This document shows positions 1 to 5,639 of a stretch of DNA of 5,639 bases, piece by piece. The DNA is from JAHEFX01 sp964614585 (GTDB lineage: Bacteria; Actinomycetota; Acidimicrobiia; Spongiisociales; JAENVV01), in contig CAZTLW010000144.1 of NCBI GenBank assembly GCA_964614585.1, positions 1-5,639 of the forward strand, given 5' to 3'. Position 1 is the stretch's first letter. Each line of letters starts with the position of its first letter. The notes beneath the pieces are model-generated. The model did no database searches. It had not been told where the DNA came from and saw nothing but the letters and a program-made list of their open reading frames with translations. The position numbers and the translations under genes are program-made.

Positions 1-59
1 GAGAAGCGCTCGGCGAGGTACGAACCCACGGCGCCGGCGCCAACCACGATGATGCGCAC
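1..59 (-). CDS. NAD-binding Rossmann protein, probable TrkA-type K+ uptake regulator (N-terminus only)
   Basis: Only the first 19 codons are in the window; the gene runs off the left edge. Read on the minus strand from GTG at 59, the protein begins VRIIVVGAGAVGSYLAERF. This is a first beta strand followed by the GxGxxG dinucleotide-binding loop (GAGAVG, residues 8-13) and the start of the first helix. The closest pattern I know is the TrkA N-terminal (RCK) domain of potassium-uptake regulatory subunits, which bind NAD(H) and gate a Trk/Ktr channel at the membrane. Ketopantoate reductase and other Rossmann enzymes start similarly, so the family is not certain. The GTG is chosen because the motif starts directly after it and a TAACCT box lies 8 nt upstream, which suggests a leaderless transcript; no Shine-Dalgarno sequence is visible. 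The gene is divergent from the YdeI/OmdA-like gene. Confidence 0.65.
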   Translation of the reverse strand, partial: MRIIVVGAGAVGSYLAERF

Positions 60-67
60 GACCGAGC

Positions 68-73
68 AGGTTA
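68..73 (-). promoter_or_regulatory. Candidate -10 box of the leftmost gene (leaderless type)
   Basis: On the minus strand TAACCT fits the actinobacterial TANNNT -10 pattern. It ends 8 nt before the GTG start at 59, so transcription would begin at or very near the start codon. No convincing -35 is visible. The call is inferred from spacing alone. Confidence 0.4.
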
Positions 74-109
74 GGCCGCGACCAACCGATCCCCCACTCG
101 AACCGGGGG

Positions 110-186
110 GCGAACCCAGGGTTCGCCGGCGCGGCCGGTCGGCAACCCAGGGTTCTGGCCTGCGCCGGATCTGCAACCCAGGGTTC
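110..186. repeat. Array of three AACCCAGGGTT palindromes with exact 31-bp period
   Basis: The 11-bp core AACCCAGGGTT occurs at 113-123, 144-154 and 175-185, with centres at 118, 149 and 180, so both steps are exactly 31 bp. Each core is an inverted repeat, AACCC/GGGTT, around a central A. All three are followed by C. The first copy extends to a 19-nt palindrome at 109-127 with 9-bp arms. The two 20-bp interiors are GC-rich and not obviously alike. The repeat is too short, with too short a spacing, for a CRISPR array. A related pair with the same period lies at 851-893 on the other side of the neighbouring gene. Function is unknown: phased protein-binding sites or a lineage-specific intergenic repeat are both possible. 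Confidence 0.85.
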
Positions 187-204
187 ACACCTGCAGAATC
201 GAGG

Positions 205-235
205 TTGTCAGCCCACGGCTTGGGGCCCATAGGCT
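205..235 (+). promoter_or_regulatory. Candidate promoter of the YdeI/OmdA-like gene
   Basis: TTGTCA at 205-210 matches five of six bases of the TTGACA -35 consensus. TAGGCT at 230-235 fits the TANNNT -10 pattern. The spacer is 19 bp, slightly long. Transcription would start about 6-8 nt downstream of 235, at roughly 242, which is where the protein-coding signal of the gene also begins. That points to a leaderless message. The TAG at 230-232 is also the last in-frame stop upstream of the gene. Confidence 0.45.
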
Positions 236-241
236 GCCGTC

Positions 242-304
242 ATCGCCAACGACGACCGCCTCGAGGCCAGGAGCCAGGCCGAGCTCGACGAGTGGCTCGA
301 CACC
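242..304 (+). other. Probable N-terminal coding extension of the YdeI/OmdA-like gene, starting at ATC
   Basis: These 21 codons are in frame with the gene annotated from 305 and have no stop. They encode a segment containing LEARSQAELDEWL, which resembles the first helix of YdeI/OmdA proteins (a sequence ending in a WL pair shortly before the VWL strand). The in-frame stop is at 230-232. Between it and 305 there is no ATG, GTG, TTG or CTG in this frame; the only recognised alternative initiator is ATC at 242. It lies at the position expected for a transcript start after the TAGGCT box. Including this segment gives 190 residues. Either ATC is used as a start, an ATG has mutated or been misread, or the protein is truncated to the GTG at 305. 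Confidence 0.5.
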
Positions 305-814
305 GTGGGTCGGGTCCGGACCGACTCGGTCTGGCTCGTCACGTTCAAGAAGCACCACCCCGACTACGTCTCGTACGACGAGATCGTCGAGTCGATGCTC
401 GCCCACGGGTGGATCGACTCCACGACCCGGCGCCTCGACGCCGACCGGTCGATGCTCCTCATCGCTCCCCGACGGAAGGGATCGACGTGGAGCGCCCGGA
501 ACAAGGCCATCGTGGATCGCCTCGAGGCCGAGGGGCGCATCACGGACGCCGGCCGGGCGGTGATCGATCAAGCCAAGGCCGACGGAACTTGGACGATCCT
601 CGACGACGTCGAACAACTCATCGTGCCCGACGATCTCGCCGCCGCCCTCGACGGCATCCCGAATGCCCGGGACCACTGGGAGTCGTTTCCCCCGTCGGCT
701 CGCAAGAACCTGCTGTGGTGGGTGAAGTCGGCGAAGCGGCCCGACACCCGGGCGAGGCGCATCGAGACGGTGGCGGCCGAGGCCGGGGAGGGACGCCGCG
801 CCAACGGGGCCTGA
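305..814 (+). CDS. YdeI/OmpD-associated (OmdA) family protein
   Basis: The coordinates use the first canonical start, GTG at 305 (169 aa, stop TGA at 812-814). Coding sequence probably begins further upstream near 242. Family hallmarks in order, numbered from the GTG: a VWLVTFKK strand at the N-terminus; HGWIDS at about 34-39; the basic PRRKGSTWS block at 55-63, followed by an asparagine-containing helix; GRITDAG with an AKADGTW segment; VPDDLAAAL near 107-115, which opens the C-terminal OmdA domain; and the terminal signature AKRPDTRARRIE at about 143-154. The family is widespread and cytosolic. Some members are linked to bacteriocin or antimicrobial-peptide tolerance, but no biochemical activity is firmly established, so I assign none. 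No Shine-Dalgarno sequence precedes the GTG. The gene stands alone, is flanked on both sides by phased palindromes in inverted arrangement, and converges on gcvP. Confidence 0.85.
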   Translation: MGRVRTDSVWLVTFKKHHPDYVSYDEIVESMLAHGWIDSTTRRLDADRSMLLIAPRRKGSTWSARNKAIVDRLEAEGRITDAGRAVIDQAKADGTWTILDDVEQLIVPDDLAAALDGIPNARDHWESFPPSARKNLLWWVKSAKRPDTRARRIETVAAEAGEGRRANGA

Positions 815-847
815 GTTCTGTGGGCTGAGAACCTCGAAGACGCAGCT

Positions 848-895
848 GTGAACCCAGGGTTGCGAGCCGACCGCAGGTCAGAACCCTGGGTTCGC
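848..895. repeat. Inverted pair of AACCC-A/T-GGGTT palindromes, 31-bp period
   Basis: AACCCAGGGTT at 851-861 and AACCCTGGGTT at 882-892 have centres at 856 and 887, again exactly 31 bp apart. The second copy is the reverse complement of the first. The pair can therefore also fold as one long hairpin: 848-861 pairs with 882-895 over 14 positions, including one T-G wobble, with a 20-nt loop. Read on the minus strand, the segment 840-892 aligns without gaps to 144-196 at about 41 of 53 positions, so this array is an inverted copy of part of the array at 113-186. It lies just after the YdeI/OmdA-like gene and before the terminator. Confidence 0.8.
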
Positions 896-911
896 AGCCG
901 ACCCCGCACGA

Positions 912-941
912 AGAAACGCCGCCCGAGCGGGCGGCGTTTCT
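912..941. terminator. Bidirectional intrinsic terminator between the YdeI/OmdA-like gene and gcvP
   Basis: A perfect 13-bp hairpin: AGAAACGCCGCCC at 912-924 pairs with its complement at 929-941 across a 4-nt GAGC loop. On the minus strand the stem ends in TTTCTT, a short T-rich tail suited to terminating gcvP, whose stop is at 997-999. On the plus strand the tail is TTTCT followed by a TGG-rich tract, which is less ideal. It lies between the ends of two convergent genes and probably serves both. Confidence 0.85.
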
Positions 942-996
942 GGTGGTGGTTGGTGGTGGTGTCACCGTACCGGTCCCCCGATCCTCGGTCAAGGGG

Positions 997-3783
<2,787 letters not shown>

Positions 3784-3787
3784 GGGA

Positions 3788-3792
3788 CTCCT
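3788..3792 (-). promoter_or_regulatory. Shine-Dalgarno sequence of gcvP
   Basis: AGGAG on the minus strand directly overlaps the last base of the gcvT stop codon and ends 4 nt before the ATG at 3783. It favours that start over the ATG at 3795 and suggests translational coupling of gcvP to gcvT. Confidence 0.6.
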
Positions 3793-4889
3793 CATCGGAC
3801 GTAGCGGTGGGGGACGAAGGGCAGCTCGGCGACGGTGACCGACTCGGTTCGACCTCGCTGGTGGGCGGTGAGGGCGGTGCCGACGGCAGCCCGATCGCGG
3901 GTGACGTACCCCATGGCGATGGGGGTGTCGACCGTGGGCCCGTAGGTGCCCGAGGTGACCACGCCCACCTCGTCGTCGCCGTCGGCGAGCGTGGCCCCGG
4001 GCCGGACGGGACGACGACCATCGACCAACAGGCCCACCCGGCGGCGGGCCGGCCCATGGGCGCGCTCGGCGAGGATCCGCTCGGCACCCGGGAAATCGCC
4101 GGCCTCCCGCCGACGCTTCTGGACGACCCAGCCGAGACCCGCCTCGATCGGGCTGGTGGTCTCGTCGAGGTCGGCGCCGTAGAGACAGAGACCGGCCTCC
4201 AACCGGAGCGAGTCACGCGCCCCGAGTCCGGCAGGCGCGACCCGATCGTCGGCCAGCAGCGCCGTCGCCACGGCCTCGACGTCGGTGACGGGGACGATCA
4301 GCTCGAAGCCGTCCTCGCCCGTGTACCCGGAGCGGGACACCCGACAACACACCCCGGCGACCTCGAGGTTCACCTGCTCGCCGAACACGAGGGCGCCGAC
4401 CCGCTCGTCGTGGTCGGCCAGCACGGTCACCGCCTCGGGTCCTTGCAGAGCCACGATGCCGACCGGGAGGAACCCGTCGATCCGGGCCCGGTCGCCGAGG
4501 CGGCCGGCGAGGAGCCGGCGGTCGGCGTCCTTGGTGGCGGCGTTGACGACGAGCTGGAAGGTCTGGTCGTCGAGCCGGGTGACGATGAGGTCGTCGGCGA
4601 TCCCGCCGTCGTCGGTGAGCAGCACCGTGTACCGGGACTTGCCGGGGGCGAGGCCGAGGAGGTCGGAGGGCACCGCCGATTCGAGGGCCGTGGCTGCGTC
4701 GGGTCCGACCACCTCGAGGACGCCCATGTGGGAGACGTCGAACAGGGCGGCCGACTCGCGGGTCCAGCGGTGCTCGGCGACCGCCCCGGCCTCGTAGCGG
4801 AGCGGCATCTCGTAGCCGGCGAACGGCGCGAAGCGGGCGCCGTGGCGGGCGTGGAGGTCGTGAAGGGGGGTATGGAGGAGTTCGGTCAT
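3792..4889 (-). CDS. gcvT: Aminomethyltransferase, T-protein of the glycine cleavage system
   Basis: T-protein transfers the methylene group from aminomethyl-lipoyl H-protein to tetrahydrofolate, releasing ammonia. From ATG at 4889 it is 365 aa, the usual family length. Conserved blocks in order: HGARFAPFAGYEMPLRY at 16-32; LFDVSHMG at 49-56; the YTVLLTDDGGIADDLIV stretch at 87-103, whose Asp99/Asp100 region matches the folate-site aspartate of characterised T-proteins; ALQGPEA near 147-153; SGYTGEDGFEL at 187-197; and GARDSLRLEAGLCLYG at 223-238, followed by SPIEAGLGW. The C-terminal barrel domain ends normally at HRYVR. An in-frame ATG at 4901 would add MDPR (369 aa). The later start fits family alignments better, but neither has a clear Shine-Dalgarno sequence. 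The gene lies directly behind a tandem glycine riboswitch, and its TGA overlaps the alternative gcvP start. Confidence 0.97.
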   Translation of the reverse strand: MTELLHTPLHDLHARHGARFAPFAGYEMPLRYEAGAVAEHRWTRESAALFDVSHMGVLEVVGPDAATALESAVPSDLLGLAPGKSRYTVLLTDDGGIADDLIVTRLDDQTFQLVVNAATKDADRRLLAGRLGDRARIDGFLPVGIVALQGPEAVTVLADHDERVGALVFGEQVNLEVAGVCCRVSRSGYTGEDGFELIVPVTDVEAVATALLADDRVAPAGLGARDSLRLEAGLCLYGADLDETTSPIEAGLGWVVQKRRREAGDFPGAERILAERAHGPARRRVGLLVDGRRPVRPGATLADGDDEVGVVTSGTYGPTVDTPIAMGYVTRDRAAVGTALTAHQRGRTESVTVAELPFVPHRYVR

Positions 4890-4909
4890 GCGCGGGTCCA
4901 TCGTGGCCC

Positions 4910-4986
4910 GGCTGTCCGGTGACCTGAGAGATTCGCCCCGGAGGGCTTACCCCGTCGGTGTGGGCCAGGGGCCCAACTCTCCAGCC
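4910..4986 (-). promoter_or_regulatory. Glycine riboswitch, second aptamer (gcvT-proximal)
   Basis: Read on the minus strand, the P1 stem GGCTG (4986-4982) pairs with CAGCC (4914-4910). The GGAGAG that follows the 5' P1 strand pairs with the diagnostic CTCTCAGG at 4930-4923, followed by GGTCACCGGA. Between them lie a TGGGCC/GGCCCA hairpin with a 3-nt loop and the core CACCGACGGGGTAAG. This core differs from the common CCGAAGGGGCAA at two positions. P1 ends only 8 nt before the ATG at 4901 and 20 nt before the preferred ATG at 4889. No separate terminator hairpin is visible, so control is probably at translation initiation. Confidence 0.9.
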
Positions 4987-4995
4987 TCGCCTCCG

Positions 4996-5070
4996 CCTGC
5001 GGTCCGGGTGCCTGAGAGGTTCCGGGTCGTTGCTCCTTCGGCGCCGCCTTGAGGGCGACTCTCCCGCAGG
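4996..5070 (-). promoter_or_regulatory. Glycine riboswitch, first aptamer (promoter-proximal)
   Basis: On the minus strand P1 is the 7-bp stem CCTGCGG (5070-5064) with CCGCAGG (5002-4996). GGGAGAG follows the 5' strand, then a CGCC/GGCG hairpin with a CTCAA loop, then the core GCGCCGAAGGAGCAACGA, which matches the family consensus closely. CTCTCAGG at 5018-5011 precedes GCACCCGGA and the 3' P1 strand. A 9-nt linker (4987-4995) joins it to the second aptamer, the normal spacing of tandem glycine sensors upstream of gcvT. RNAs of this family bind glycine and usually turn on glycine-catabolic operons when glycine is abundant. Confidence 0.93.
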
Positions 5071-5086
5071 GTTCGTCGGCGTGGCG

Positions 5087-5092
5087 AGTGTA
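5087..5092 (-). promoter_or_regulatory. Candidate -10 box of the gcvT-gcvP operon
   Basis: TACACT on the minus strand fits TANNNT. It would place the transcript start at about 5080-5082, some 10 nt before the P1 stem of the first aptamer. That leaves room for the short leader that forms a kink-turn in tandem glycine riboswitches. No clear -35 is visible at 16-19 bp upstream. Confidence 0.55.
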
Positions 5093-5126
5093 GGCCCCCG
5101 ACCCGACGGCGGGTGCGACCGATCCC

Positions 5127-5132
5127 TAGCGT
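5127..5132 (+). promoter_or_regulatory. -10 box of the S9 peptidase gene (leaderless)
   Basis: TAGCGT is followed by exactly 7 nt (GCCACCC) and then the ATG at 5140. This is the geometry expected when transcription starts at the A of the start codon. No Shine-Dalgarno sequence is present between them, which supports a leaderless message. No -35 is recognisable. Confidence 0.6.
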
Positions 5133-5139
5133 GCCACCC

Positions 5140-5639
5140 ATGACCATCACCGCGCCCTACGGCACCTGGCCCTCGCCCATCACGCCCGCCATGCTCGCCG
5201 GTACCTCCCGGGCCTTCTGGGGCCTCGCCGCCGACGGGGACGACCTCTACTGGGGCGAGTACCGCCCCTCCGAGGGAGGCCGGGTCGCCACGATGCGGCT
5301 TCGCAACGGCAAGGTGGTCGAGCTCGCCCCGGAGTTCTCGGGGAGGACACTGGTCCACGAGTACGGCGGCCAGTCGCTCGCCGCCGATGCCACCAGGGTG
5401 GTCGCCACCCGGTTCGAGGACCAGCGAATCCACCGCCTCGAAGGGATCGAGCCGCGACCGATCACACCCGAGCCGCCGGCGGCCCGGGCGTGGCGATACG
5501 CCGACGCCACCATCGTCGGGGACCGCGTGATCGTGGTCCGCGAGGACCACACGGCCCCCGGCGAGGCCCGCAACGACCTGGTCATGGTCCCCATCGACGG
5601 CGGGGCGGAACCGATCGTCCTGGCGGAGGGCCACGATTT
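5140..5639 (+). CDS. S9 family prolyl oligopeptidase (N-terminal part)
   Basis: This is the first 166 residues of a serine peptidase of the prolyl oligopeptidase (S9) family; the gene runs off the right edge with no stop. Such enzymes cleave short peptides or remove dipeptides or acyl-amino acids. They combine an N-terminal beta-propeller with a C-terminal alpha/beta-hydrolase domain. The start shows the PYGTWPSPITPAMLA motif (residues 6-20), typical of a bacterial subgroup of S9 proteins. It is followed by propeller-type repeats: YWGEYRPSEGGR at 38-48, VHEYGG at 72-77, and VVREDHTAPGEARNDLV at 132-148. The catalytic Ser-Asp-His domain lies outside the window, so activity cannot be confirmed. 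There is no signal peptide, so it is probably cytosolic. The start is fixed by the motif and by the -10 box 7 nt upstream. It is transcribed divergently from the gcv operon, with no evident functional link. Confidence 0.85.
   Translation, partial: MTITAPYGTWPSPITPAMLAGTSRAFWGLAADGDDLYWGEYRPSEGGRVATMRLRNGKVVELAPEFSGRTLVHEYGGQSLAADATRVVATRFEDQRIHRLEGIEPRPITPEPPAARAWRYADATIVGDRVIVVREDHTAPGEARNDLVMVPIDGGAEPIVLAEGHD

Noticed and set aside
1..59. Ketopantoate reductase instead of a TrkA-like protein
   Set aside because: Both begin with a GxGxxG loop. The VGSYLAERF continuation looks more like TrkA, but 19 residues cannot exclude the alternative.
110..186. A CRISPR array
   Set aside because: Only three copies of an 11-bp repeat with 20-bp intervals. 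CRISPR repeats are about 23 bp or longer, and no cas gene is present.
49..828. A 259-codon open frame on the plus strand over the YdeI/OmdA-like gene
   Set aside because: It reads the repeat array and the neighbouring frame. The product is almost entirely R, P, G and H, while the overlapping frame has clear family motifs.
3792..4901. gcvT start at the first ATG (4901)
   Set aside because: It adds MDPR, which does not fit the usual T-protein N-terminus, and sits almost on the riboswitch P1 stem. It remains possible, but the ATG at 4889 is preferred.
4213..5634. A 473-codon open frame on the minus strand across the riboswitch and peptidase gene
   Set aside because: It overlaps two well-supported genes and a structured RNA. 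Its product is arginine/proline-rich and lacks any domain.

Overview
This is a high-GC window (roughly 70% by eye) with strongly GC3-biased codon use. It appears to come from an actinobacterium, and Acidimicrobiia is my best guess. The guess rests on the GC-rich codon use, the TANNNT -10 boxes placed 6-8 nt before start codons (leaderless-type promoters), and the style of the proteins. No rRNA or marker gene is present to settle it.

Layout, left to right. (1) Positions 1-59, minus strand: the first codons of a Rossmann-fold NAD-binding protein, most likely a TrkA-type potassium-uptake regulator. (2) Positions 60-304: an intergenic region holding a candidate leaderless promoter for that gene, three copies of a short palindrome spaced exactly 31 bp apart, and a promoter for the next gene. 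(3) Positions 305-814, plus strand, with in-frame coding that seems to reach back to about 242: a YdeI/OmdA-family protein whose only upstream start candidate is a non-canonical ATC. (4) Positions 815-996: two more copies of the same palindrome, again 31 bp apart but in inverted arrangement, followed by a 13-bp bidirectional terminator hairpin shared with the convergent gcvP gene. (5) Positions 997-4889, minus strand: a tight gcvT-gcvP operon of the glycine cleavage system, with the two genes overlapping or nearly so. (6) Positions 4910-5070, minus strand: a tandem (two-aptamer) glycine riboswitch leading the operon, with a -10 box at 5087-5092. (7) Positions 5140 to the end, plus strand: the N-terminal 166 residues of an S9 prolyl-oligopeptidase-family peptidase, divergent from the gcv operon and very probably leaderless.

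The metabolic core is glycine catabolism. Glycine is sensed by the tandem aptamer in the leader RNA. This should control GcvT (T-protein, tetrahydrofolate-dependent aminomethyltransferase) and GcvP (P-protein, PLP-dependent glycine decarboxylase). Neither gcvH nor lpd is in the window, so the lipoyl carrier and dihydrolipoyl dehydrogenase must be encoded elsewhere. The least explained element is the set of 31-bp-phased AACCC-A/T-GGGTT palindromes flanking the YdeI/OmdA-like gene in inverted orientation. Thirty-one bp is about three helical turns, so the copies lie on one face of the DNA.
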